Shown here one piece after another: positions 1-7,103 of a DNA stretch of 64,000 nucleotides (the first letter of the stretch is position 1; the number at the start of each line of letters is the position of its first letter). The notes beneath the pieces were generated by a model that searched no databases, was not told the DNA's origin, and saw only the letters and a program-made list of their open reading frames with translations. Source of the DNA: a bacterium (Candidatus Blackallbacteria) CG13_big_fil_rev_8_21_14_2_50_49_14 (lineage in GTDB: Bacteria > Cyanobacteriota > Sericytochromatia > UBA7694); contig PFGG01000082.1 in NCBI GenBank assembly GCA_002783405.1, positions 1 through 64,000 of the forward strand. The letters are read 5' to 3'. Position numbers and translations under genes: made by a program.

Positions 1-2
1 AG

Positions 3-167
3 CTGCCTGTCCTGCGCACAGGAGGGCAAACCTTGCAAAATGGATCCCTGCTGGATTTGCTTCAGCCTGGGGACAAGGTGCAACTCAAGGTCAGAGAGAG
101 TGTGAGCGACCCAGCAGGCAACACGCTCGACAGTCAGCACAGTACAGTTTCAGGCAATGCCAGTTAA
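3..167 (+). CDS. C-terminal end of a surface/secreted protein (5' partial)
   Basis: An open frame runs from the left edge to a TAA at 165-167 and encodes about 54 residues. The readable end, with the stretch VSDPAGNTLDS, looks like the last strand of an Ig-like (Big-type) repeat, which is common in secreted adhesin-like proteins. The start and most of the protein lie outside the window, so the function is unknown. It converges on the microcompartment operon and shares its terminator at 202-232. Confidence 0.5.
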   Translation: MPVLRTGGQTLQNGSLLDLLQPGDKVQLKVRESVSDPAGNTLDSQHSTVSGNAS

Positions 168-201
168 AGGCCCGACCTGTTTGCGTTGAGTGTCCTCAAT
201 A

Positions 202-232
202 CAAAAGCCCCGGAGTTTTTCCGGGGCTTTTG
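202..232. terminator. Bidirectional intrinsic terminator
   Basis: A perfect 12-bp inverted repeat (202-213 and 221-232) surrounds a 7-nt loop, with a GC core flanked by A-rich and T-rich arms, so it can end transcripts from either side. It sits between the end of the rightward surface-protein gene (167) and the end of the leftward aldehyde dehydrogenase gene (248). Confidence 0.85.
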
Positions 233-247
233 AAAATTTCTAAAAGT

Positions 248-1699
248 TCAAACGATTCTAAACCGCTCCACAATCGCACAGCGGCGGTCGCGGGTAAAGG
301 TCCAGGCGTTGGTCACGCCATCGCCCGTGGGGCTGGCAATCGTAAACGAGGTATGCCCTTCGCCACCAAAACCAATGCCTGCAACAGCGGGGCCATTTTT
401 GACAAAGATTGAGGTATTGATCGTGCGGGCCATCTGGCTGAGTTTTTCCAAATTATTGGAATGCATAACCGCCGTATGGCCAAAACCATGTTCGGCTTCT
501 TTGGCCAGCTTGATCGCATAATCCACATTGCTGACTCTGACCAGCGGCAAAACGGGTGCCAGAAGTTCAGTCCAGACAAAGGGATGGTTTTCATCGGTTT
601 CACAGACCACCAGGCGAATGCTGGGATCGACCTGAACGCCGATCGCTTCCAAAATCACATGGGCATCTTTACCGACCCATTCCTTGTTGACCACGGAATG
701 GCGACGGGGGCCCCGATCTTCTTTGAGCATCAGTTTCTCAAGCTGCTTGAGCTGCCAGCCTTTGATTTCATAGGCGCCGTGGTTGAGCATTTCCTGTTTC
801 AGGCGATCAGCCACTGAATTGACGACAATCAGCTCTTTTTCATCGAGGCAGATAATATTGTTGTCGAGGCTCGCGCCTTTGACAATATCCCGACCGGCTT
901 GGGTCAAATCTGCGGTTTCATCGACTACGACCGGGGGGTTGCCAGGGCCTGCACCCACCACTTTTTTACCACTCTGCATCGCTTTGCGCACCACATCGGG
1001 CCCCCCTGTGACCACGAGCAGTTTGACTTTCTTATGCTGCATCAGGGTCTGGGCCATATCAATAGTGGGGGCACGCAGGGCGACCACCAGATTGGGGGGG
1101 CCTCCGGCCTGTACAATCGCCTGGTTGATGACATGCACCATATAGTTGCAAACATTTTTAGCCAGGGGGTGCGGGCAATACACGACGGAATTGCCACCCG
1201 AAAGAATACTGATGGTATTGTTAATAATCGTTTCTGTCGGGTTGGTACAGGGCGTAATCGAAGCCACAACCCCAAAGGGAGCGCGCTCATTGATGGTCAA
1301 GCCCTGATCTCCACTCACCGCTTTGGTCAGCAAAACTTCGGGGCCTGGGGTTTTATCAATCGCGAGAATATTCTTCTGAATTTTGTCTTCATAGCGGCCG
1401 AGTTTGGATTCTTCAACCGCCATACGGGAAATCAGGTCGACCTGCTGGTGGCAGGCGGCCCGAATGGCCGCAATCATGTTCTTGCGAAAATCAAAGGAAT
1501 ATTCCTGAAAATGATGAAAAGCTGCCGTAGAGGCATTGACTGCTTCATCAACGTCTTCAAAGAGGCCCATATCTCCTCCGCCAAAGACCACAGGGGTTGG
1601 CGTTGCAGCCGAGGGCGCCAGGCGTTCCTGGGTTGAAATACGGTTCACGACCCGTTCAACGATGGCGCGGATTTTCTCTTCCGGAAGATCCATCTGCAT
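248..1699 (-). CDS. CoA-acylating aldehyde dehydrogenase of a bacterial microcompartment (PduP/EutE-like)
   Basis: Predicted to oxidise an aldehyde to acyl-CoA with NAD+ and CoA inside a protein-shelled microcompartment. At 483 residues it is full length for the PduP/EutE family. The probable catalytic Cys is residue 284 (NNIICLDEKE), the cofactor region reads GAGPGNPPVVVDE, and the C-terminus FTRDRRCAIVERFRIV is typical of the family. Residues 4-21 form a short amphipathic helix (LPEEKIRAIVERVVNRI) followed by a Pro/Ala linker, as in encapsulation peptides that dock enzymes on the shell. It is the last gene of the shell operon, 6 nt after the BMC-P gene, with an AGAGGAA ribosome site. The aldehyde (acetaldehyde, propionaldehyde or other) cannot be told from sequence. 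Confidence 0.9.
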   Translation of the reverse strand: MQMDLPEEKIRAIVERVVNRISTQERLAPSAATPTPVVFGGGDMGLFEDVDEAVNASTAAFHHFQEYSFDFRKNMIAAIRAACHQQVDLISRMAVEESKLGRYEDKIQKNILAIDKTPGPEVLLTKAVSGDQGLTINERAPFGVVASITPCTNPTETIINNTISILSGGNSVVYCPHPLAKNVCNYMVHVINQAIVQAGGPPNLVVALRAPTIDMAQTLMQHKKVKLLVVTGGPDVVRKAMQSGKKVVGAGPGNPPVVVDETADLTQAGRDIVKGASLDNNIICLDEKELIVVNSVADRLKQEMLNHGAYEIKGWQLKQLEKLMLKEDRGPRRHSVVNKEWVGKDAHVILEAIGVQVDPSIRLVVCETDENHPFVWTELLAPVLPLVRVSNVDYAIKLAKEAEHGFGHTAVMHSNNLEKLSQMARTINTSIFVKNGPAVAGIGFGGEGHTSFTIASPTGDGVTNAWTFTRDRRCAIVERFRIV

Positions 1700-1705
1700 T
1701 GGCGA

Positions 1706-2005
1706 TTATTCCTCTTCTGTCTTGTTAAAGACGGTTTCGCCCTGCATATTCCAGTTATCGACGATTGCCATAATCACCGCGTCACAGGGTTTGTTGTGGG
1801 TGACGGAAGTCTGTCGGGCTGAACTGCCCGAAGCATACATCACCACTTCACCGATCCCTGCACCGACAGCGTCAATGGCCACGACATAATTACTGGTCAG
1901 CTTGCCGTTCAGATCCATCAATTGCAAAACCTGAAATTTCAGGCCCTCCAGTTTGATATCTTTCTGGCTGGCTACCACCGTACCGATGACTTTGCCCAAT
2001 AACAC
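1706..2005 (-). CDS. Microcompartment vertex protein, EutN/CcmL family (BMC-P)
   Basis: A 99-residue pentameric shell protein that would cap the vertices of the polyhedral shell. It matches the EutN/CcmL fold from the first strand (LLGKVIGTVVAS) through the conserved VAIDAVGAGIGEVV stretch to the C-terminal CDAVIMAIVD strand. Start is GTG at 2005, with an AGGAAG ribosome site upstream. It lies 12 nt after the BMC-H gene and 6 nt before the aldehyde dehydrogenase gene. Only one BMC-P gene is present here, which is enough in principle to close a shell. Confidence 0.9.
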   Translation of the reverse strand: MLLGKVIGTVVASQKDIKLEGLKFQVLQLMDLNGKLTSNYVVAIDAVGAGIGEVVMYASGSSARQTSVTHNKPCDAVIMAIVDNWNMQGETVFNKTEEE

Positions 2006-2017
2006 GCGAAAGGCTTC

Positions 2018-2335
2018 CTACTTTTCGCTTTTGCGGGCATCGCTGCCTGCGTGTGCGGCCTGACGGCCCAAAGGAAGAATACTTTCAACATTGGAGTGGG
2101 GGCGAGGAATTACGTGGACAGCCACCATTTCGCCAACTTTCTCAGCTGCACGGGCACCGGCTTCGGTTGCAGCCTTACAGGCGGCAACATCACCACGTAC
2201 CACGACAGTCACATAGCCACCGCCGGTTTTTTCATAACTTACCAGTTCAACCTTGGCCGCTTTGACCATGGCATCGGCTGCTTCTACGGAAGCAGCAAAA
2301 CTACGGGTTTCAATCATTCCTAAGGCTTCACTCAT
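2018..2335 (-). CDS. Hexameric microcompartment shell protein (BMC-H)
   Basis: A 105-residue single BMC-domain protein of the PduA/EutM/CcmK type, which tiles the facets of the shell. It begins [15 protein letters not shown], the usual start of this family. Residues 35-45 ([11 protein letters not shown]) hold the pore-side segment, and the conserved [11 protein letters not shown] follows near residue 80. The last ~20 residues are an Ala/Lys/Ser-rich tail beyond the core fold. AAGGAG lies 10 nt upstream of the ATG. It is flanked in the operon by the BMC-T and BMC-P genes, giving hexamer, trimer and pentamer components together. Confidence 0.93.
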   Translation of the reverse strand: MSEALGMIETRSFAASVEAADAMVKAAKVELVSYEKTGGGYVTVVVRGDVAACKAATEAGARAAEKVGEMVAVHVIPRPHSNVESILPLGRQAAHAGSDARKSEK

Positions 2336-2393
2336 GCGTCCAGTTCTCCTTTTATCTTTGAAGCATCAATTCTTGTTTAAATCGGATAAGGGT

Positions 2394-3023
2394 CTATTTT
2401 TCAACGCGGCCGTCAATATCGTGCAAAGCACTCAGAGCGGCTTCAGATGCGACGACAATGTCTTTTTCCTCACCACAGAGGTAGACACGGCCAAACGCGC
2501 CTGCTGCATAGATATTAATAATATTGATATCCGCTGCTTTTTCCGCTTCATTGGCGGCAATGGTGGCGTAACCAGCGGGGTAGGTTTCCAGAATAAACAG
2601 GCTCTGATCGGCAAGCAACATCATGCCCTTGCGGCCATAACGGTTGATCAGCATCGCCTGGTGGGGATCTACCTTGCGGATAATCTGATGAGAAACCACT
2701 TTGGGTTTAATCCGGTCTTTCTCGGTGGCGCCAATTTCACGCAGAATGGCAGCTCCGGCTTCCCGCACGTCGGCTTGGGAGTCAGAGTGCAGTTCGAGCA
2801 TGCCGTAGCGGCGTTCAACGATCTGTTCTGCGGGGGTAACATTGGTGGATTTCAAGGCGATATCCATTAAGCGGTTGATTTCCATGCCAGGGGCAATTTC
2901 CACGTAAAGGGCAGCTTGTCCCTGTACGGGCAGATAACCCTGGGCCACACTGGCGGAATAGGCCGCGAACTGGGCCTGCATCTGATCAATAAAGACATAG
3001 GTACGAAGCTGTACTTTCTCCAT
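2394..3023 (-). CDS. Tandem-domain microcompartment shell protein (BMC-T, stacked-trimer type)
   Basis: A 209-residue protein with two BMC domains (about 1-100 and 105-209). Such proteins form pseudohexameric trimers, and some dimerise face to face to make gated pores. The stretches AALYVEIAPGMEINRLMDIA, QIVERRYGMLELHSDSQ and LETYPAGYATIAANEAEKAA recall, from memory, a BMC-T protein of the Haliangium ochraceum shell. The frame is open further upstream, but ATG at 3023 is preferred because the upstream residues are not BMC-like and the promoter lies at 3076-3104. It is first in the operon, 58 nt before BMC-H. Confidence 0.85.
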   Translation of the reverse strand: MEKVQLRTYVFIDQMQAQFAAYSASVAQGYLPVQGQAALYVEIAPGMEINRLMDIALKSTNVTPAEQIVERRYGMLELHSDSQADVREAGAAILREIGATEKDRIKPKVVSHQIIRKVDPHQAMLINRYGRKGMMLLADQSLFILETYPAGYATIAANEAEKAADINIINIYAAGAFGRVYLCGEEKDIVVASEAALSALHDIDGRVEK

Positions 3024-3075
3024 ACTGCGAAGGGGTGTCCTTTCTGGAGCCAAAGGCCGTATCTGTTTGGATTGG

Positions 3076-3104
3076 ATTATAGCACAGCCCCTGCAGAAAC
3101 CCAA
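3076..3104 (-). promoter_or_regulatory. Sigma-70-type promoter of the microcompartment operon
   Basis: On the minus strand a perfect TATAAT (3076-3081) lies 17 nt after TTGGGT (3099-3104). Transcription would start near 3069, giving a leader of about 46 nt before the BMC-T start at 3023. No other strong promoter is evident within the operon. Confidence 0.7.
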
Positions 3105-3148
3105 CTCCCTCCCTGTGTTAAACTGAAAGGGAATTTTCAGGAGTTTGT

Positions 3149-4198
3149 ATGTCAGAAGAAGCACAGCCCGTACAGCCCCCGCCCTCCACCACAAATCCAG
3201 ATATTGATTCGATTCAGAGTCTGAATTTGTACACAGGCACCCGTGTCAGGCACGACTTGCTCTATGGGGTGGTCAAGGATCGCAAAACCGGAGCCCTGCA
3301 CCATGATTACGTGACCCTGAAAACCTCACGCAAAACCAAAACCCAACCCTGGAAGCCTGATCCCAAAGCCTCATTTACGCTCAGTGAAGACAAGGCCCAT
3401 GAATTGAGCCAGGCATTGACCTTTATTCTCAAAGCCCGGGCAGAGAAACAGATCGCGACCCCCGATCTGCCGGTTTCAGAACCCTTGAATTCGGCTGAGA
3501 GTGCTTCAGCAGTACCTGAATTTTTGACACAAACTCAGGATCTGATGGCCTGTTTTCAAGCCCAACGCAATTTGAAATCTTTGCCTGAACTCGCCATGGC
3601 ACTGGAGCAAGAAACCGCAGCGGATCTCAACAGTCTGCGCATTCTTTTGCAGATTGCCTCTGCCCGCAAAGCTTTGCGTGGCTTGCATCAGCGCTTAAAA
3701 CAGCCCGAAACAAGGGCCTCAGAATTTTTAGAGTTTCTGCAGCAGCAAAGTTGGCTTCTGGGCCATGAAAACAGCCAAATTGAAGATTTGCCTGAATGGA
3801 TTCGCGAAACCCAAGCCCATCTCTTGCTCTTTCGTCGACCCACTGGCGAACAGGAACTCTGGTTAATTAAAACACCGTTTCATGGGGAAGTGCTGTTTGA
3901 ATTCGATGAACCCCATCAGGCCACTTATCCTTCAGACGTGCTTTTATTGCTGCTGGGGCAAGTACAGAGCTTGCTTGAAAAGCTTTCTTTTGAGCAGACG
4001 GATGCTTCTGAAACGTCTAAAAATCGTATTCAGGCCAAAATTCTCGTGGGCATGACCCAGGATCAGGCTGTTCAGACTCAAGCTCTCGTTCGACTCAACC
4101 GGCATTTAAATCAGCTGGAAATTCTCAGCTTTGATCAATTGGAAAGTTCTGCCCGCGAACGTCTTCAAAATCTTCAAGCCCTGTTAAAACAGGTTTGA
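3149..4198 (+). CDS. Shedu-like (DUF4263-type) protein with an apparently altered nuclease site
   Basis: A 349-residue cytosolic protein, tentatively related to the Shedu/DUF4263 family of PD-(D/E)XK nucleases. The C-terminal half (about 190-349) has the family's order of elements: FLEFLQQQSWLLG; a strand ending ELWLIKTP where active members have an ElK motif; a helix with LLGQVQSL; a strand AKILVGM; and the ending LEILSFDQLESSA. In this protein the acidic residue before Lys is Ile, and the earlier Asp strand reads HLLLFRR, so the catalytic site may be lost. The N-terminal part (LYTGTRVRHDLLYGVV) also resembles DUF4263 leader regions. AGGAG lies 7 nt before the ATG. It is divergent from the shell operon. 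The family link is by eye and needs a profile search. Confidence 0.5.
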   Translation: MSEEAQPVQPPPSTTNPDIDSIQSLNLYTGTRVRHDLLYGVVKDRKTGALHHDYVTLKTSRKTKTQPWKPDPKASFTLSEDKAHELSQALTFILKARAEKQIATPDLPVSEPLNSAESASAVPEFLTQTQDLMACFQAQRNLKSLPELAMALEQETAADLNSLRILLQIASARKALRGLHQRLKQPETRASEFLEFLQQQSWLLGHENSQIEDLPEWIRETQAHLLLFRRPTGEQELWLIKTPFHGEVLFEFDEPHQATYPSDVLLLLLGQVQSLLEKLSFEQTDASETSKNRIQAKILVGMTQDQAVQTQALVRLNRHLNQLEILSFDQLESSARERLQNLQALLKQV

Positions 4199-4270
4199 AC
4201 TTCTATCGGAATTGCCATGCTCAGCCAGTCTGACATGTTAAGATGAGAAAAAATCTACAGGCAGGCAATC

Positions 4271-5974
4271 TTGAGTCAAGTTTCAAGCCTTTCATTGAGT
4301 GCGCTTCATCTCCAAGTGCGCAACCAGGGTGGCTATTGCCCCTTAACGGACTGGACGCTGCTCCAGGTCAGAGGCAAGGATGCGGGCGCCTATTTACAGA
4401 CCCAATTGACCAGCGATATTTTGGCGCTTCAGGCAGGCCAGGGCCAGCGCAGCGCGCTGGTGGATCGCAAGGGACATATCCAGGCTGAATTTTATGTGTA
4501 TTTTCTTGAACAGACCTATCTGATTCTGGTTGAGCGCAGCCAGGCTGAACGGCTCTCTGCCCATTTGGAGGCCTTTCACTTTATCGAAGAAGTTGAGATC
4601 AGCCAACCCGAAAATTTTTGCTTGACCCTGCTCTGTGGCCCCGCTGCACGTAAGTGGCTTGCTGAATTTGATTTGAAATTTCAGTCGCCATTGGCTCAGG
4701 CGCAAGCCCTTGAAACGCAGGGATTTTGTCTCAAAGCCCCTCTGACCGGGGATTTGGGTTATGTTTTGGTCCAGAATCAGGCGCAGGTCGAAGCCTTCAA
4801 GCATTTTCTCTCGCAAAAACAAATTCTGGAAATCACCCCTGAAGTTTGGAACAGTCTGACCCTCGAAGCTGCAGTGCCTGTCTATGGCAAAGACTTCGAT
4901 TCAGAGACTCTCTTGCCTGAAACAGGACTTGAACACCTGGCGGTATCCTATGACAAGGGCTGCTATTTGGGGCAGGAAATTATTGCCAGAATCAAAGCCT
5001 ATGGGGTGATTCCCCGGGCTTTGAGTGGTTTAATCTTTGCGCCTGACTCGGCCTTGCCAGAATCGGAGTACGCGATTCAGCAGGCTGGAAAAACGATCGG
5101 AAAGCTAACCCGCTTGGGCACTTCTCCTGTTTTGGAAAAATCCATTGCCCTTGCCTATTTGCATAAAAACTGGCGCGTTCCTGGGCAAATCCTGGAGTGG
5201 GAGCATGCAGGCCAGCAGTTTTGTGCTGAAGTGGTTGCTCTGCCCTTTACTACCTGCCCGAACGAAAGCGAGCAGGCCCAGATTTTACTTGAACAAGCGC
5301 TGATTTGTTTTGCTGGCCCTGAAGAACCTGAGGCCGTTCCCCTTTTAGAAGAAGCGCTTTTACTGGATCCCGCACTCAAAGACGCCTATGAATCCCTGGG
5401 CGTGATCCTCTCCCGTCAGGGGGAGCATCAAAAGGCGATTGAGGTCATGGAAAAATTGTTGAAGTTAGCCCCTGACGAGGCCATGGCACATACCAATCTT
5501 TCCCGTTTTCATATGCTGCTGGGAGACAGAGATACGGCCGAAAAGCATATGGCAGAAGCCACACGGCTGAATATGCTGCGTCAACAGGCCCAGGCCGAAC
5601 GTCAAGCCCAGGATCAGGCCCAGAAAAAAGCCCAAGAAGAAGGGCGAATTCAAATGATAGCCATGTTTCGTGAGGTGATTGAGACGGAAGACCCAGATGA
5701 TTTGGTCGCCAATTTTGGTTTGGGTAAAATTTACCTTGAGCAGCAAGCCCCAGAACAGGCACGGCCCTATCTTGAAAGCGCTACCCGGATTGATCCGCTC
5801 TATTCTGCTGCCTGGCTGCAATTGGGAAAATGCCTTGAAAATCTGAATTTGAAAGCAGAAGCGCTGAATGCCTATCGCGAAGGCATTGCGGCTGCTTCCC
5901 GCAAGGGGGATCTGATGCCTCTCAAGGAAATGGAAAACCGGCTACAGGTTTTAGAAAGCAGCGTGGGGGTATGA
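4271..5974 (+). CDS. YgfZ/GcvT-like folate-binding protein fused to TPR repeats
   Basis: Residues 1 to about 325 form a YgfZ-type aminomethyltransferase-like domain, a folate-dependent protein linked to iron-sulfur cluster maintenance and tRNA modification. The signature KGCYLGQE is at 229-236. The remaining ~230 residues (about 335-560) are TPR helices such as AIEVMEKLLKLAPDEAMAHT, interrupted by a Gln/Ala-rich charged stretch. YgfZ proteins are normally about 330 residues, so the TPR half is an addition. Start is TTG at 4271 with only a weak ribosome site. The stop overlaps the next start (ATGA at 5971-5974), so the two genes are translationally coupled. Confidence 0.8.
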   Translation: MSQVSSLSLSALHLQVRNQGGYCPLTDWTLLQVRGKDAGAYLQTQLTSDILALQAGQGQRSALVDRKGHIQAEFYVYFLEQTYLILVERSQAERLSAHLEAFHFIEEVEISQPENFCLTLLCGPAARKWLAEFDLKFQSPLAQAQALETQGFCLKAPLTGDLGYVLVQNQAQVEAFKHFLSQKQILEITPEVWNSLTLEAAVPVYGKDFDSETLLPETGLEHLAVSYDKGCYLGQEIIARIKAYGVIPRALSGLIFAPDSALPESEYAIQQAGKTIGKLTRLGTSPVLEKSIALAYLHKNWRVPGQILEWEHAGQQFCAEVVALPFTTCPNESEQAQILLEQALICFAGPEEPEAVPLLEEALLLDPALKDAYESLGVILSRQGEHQKAIEVMEKLLKLAPDEAMAHTNLSRFHMLLGDRDTAEKHMAEATRLNMLRQQAQAERQAQDQAQKKAQEEGRIQMIAMFREVIETEDPDDLVANFGLGKIYLEQQAPEQARPYLESATRIDPLYSAAWLQLGKCLENLNLKAEALNAYREGIAAASRKGDLMPLKEMENRLQVLESSVGV

Positions 5975-6996
5975 AACGCCTCATAAATGCCGCCTTGGGC
6001 CTGTTTACGACGGGGCTTTGCCTTTCCTGGCCCACTGCTGCCAAAGCCACTGAGATTCAAGCAGATTTGAATTACTTGCGCAGCCATCTGCCACTTTTGA
6101 ATTTTCAAAGCAATGACTTCTCAGCTGCCTATTTCCGCTACCTGAATTATTATCGTTTGCCGGCCCCCCAGGCGCGACAGGCGGGGTATGTTCCCGTGAA
6201 AAAAGGTAATTTTTCTGAAAAAATCTTTGTTCAGTATTTTCAGCCAGAGCATCCCCGTGGAACAATCTTTCTGACCCATGGTTATTTTGTGCATGCTGGC
6301 ATTCAACATTATGCGGTTAAAAACTTTATTGATCAGGGTTTCTCTGTGCTTACGATTGATTTGCCTGGACATGGGCTGTCTACGGGGGCACAGGCAGATA
6401 TTCAGGATTTTTCAAGTTACGCAGACTGTTTTGAAGGCGTTTTTGAGTACAGCCGGAGCTATCTGCCCAAACCCTTTATAGCCGTGGGTCATAGCACTGG
6501 CGGAGCAGGGATCTGGGAATTTCTGCTGCGCCATCCGGAAGCTCCCTTTAAGGGCGTTGTTTTGGCGGCTCCGCTGGTACGATCTTATCTCTGGGATCTT
6601 TCCCTGGCAGGGTTTACAGTGGGGCAATCGTTTCTCAATGATGTGCCCCGGATTGTTCGCAGCACCACCTCTGACCCTGAATTTATTCCCTTTGTTGAAA
6701 AAGATCCCCTGCAATACTTTGCCACGCCCCTCAATTGGGTGCGCAGCCTGATTCGCTGGAATGAACAGGTCGTAGAGAGCTATCCGCCCTCTCAGATACC
6801 CACCCTGATTCTACAGGGGGATTTGGATGAAGTCGTGGATCGGGATTATAATCTGCCTTTTCTCAAGCGCAAGTTTCCCCGTGCAAAAATTCAAATCATA
6901 CGCGGGGCGAGTCATGATTTATTTTGGGAAAATGCCACACTGCGCCAGGAAGTTTTTGCCCGGATTAAAATATTTTTTCAATCCCTTGCACTTTAA
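5971..6996 (+). CDS. Exported alpha/beta hydrolase (lysophospholipase-like)
   Basis: A 341-residue serine hydrolase with an N-terminal signal peptide (residues 1-26, cleavage likely after AKA). The fold is clear: FLTHGYFVHAG oxyanion region, LPGHGLS, the nucleophile elbow GHSTGG with Ser175, the acid strand LQGDLDEVVD and the His in GASHDLF. It resembles the monoglyceride lipase/PldB group (Hydrolase_4), so it probably cleaves an acyl ester of a lipid in the periplasm or outside the cell; the substrate is unknown. It overlaps the YgfZ-TPR gene by four bases. Confidence 0.85.
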   Translation: MKRLINAALGLFTTGLCLSWPTAAKATEIQADLNYLRSHLPLLNFQSNDFSAAYFRYLNYYRLPAPQARQAGYVPVKKGNFSEKIFVQYFQPEHPRGTIFLTHGYFVHAGIQHYAVKNFIDQGFSVLTIDLPGHGLSTGAQADIQDFSSYADCFEGVFEYSRSYLPKPFIAVGHSTGGAGIWEFLLRHPEAPFKGVVLAAPLVRSYLWDLSLAGFTVGQSFLNDVPRIVRSTTSDPEFIPFVEKDPLQYFATPLNWVRSLIRWNEQVVESYPPSQIPTLILQGDLDEVVDRDYNLPFLKRKFPRAKIQIIRGASHDLFWENATLRQEVFARIKIFFQSLAL

Positions 6997-7103
6997 GTCT
7001 GTCAAAAGCTTCAGCGACGGCATCAAGCGCCCACCATTTTTTTTGACCTTCAGCGTCTGTAAATAGCCAGCATGTTTTTTTGAGACTGAGCGCGAAAAGA
7101 AGT

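Noticed and set aside
899..1636. 245-residue plus-strand frame opposite the aldehyde dehydrogenase
   Set aside because: It lies fully antisense to a clear gene, has no ribosome site, and its sequence shows no family features; it arises from codon bias.
2253..2870. 205-residue plus-strand frame opposite the BMC-T and BMC-H genes
   Set aside because: Antisense shadow of two clear shell-protein genes.
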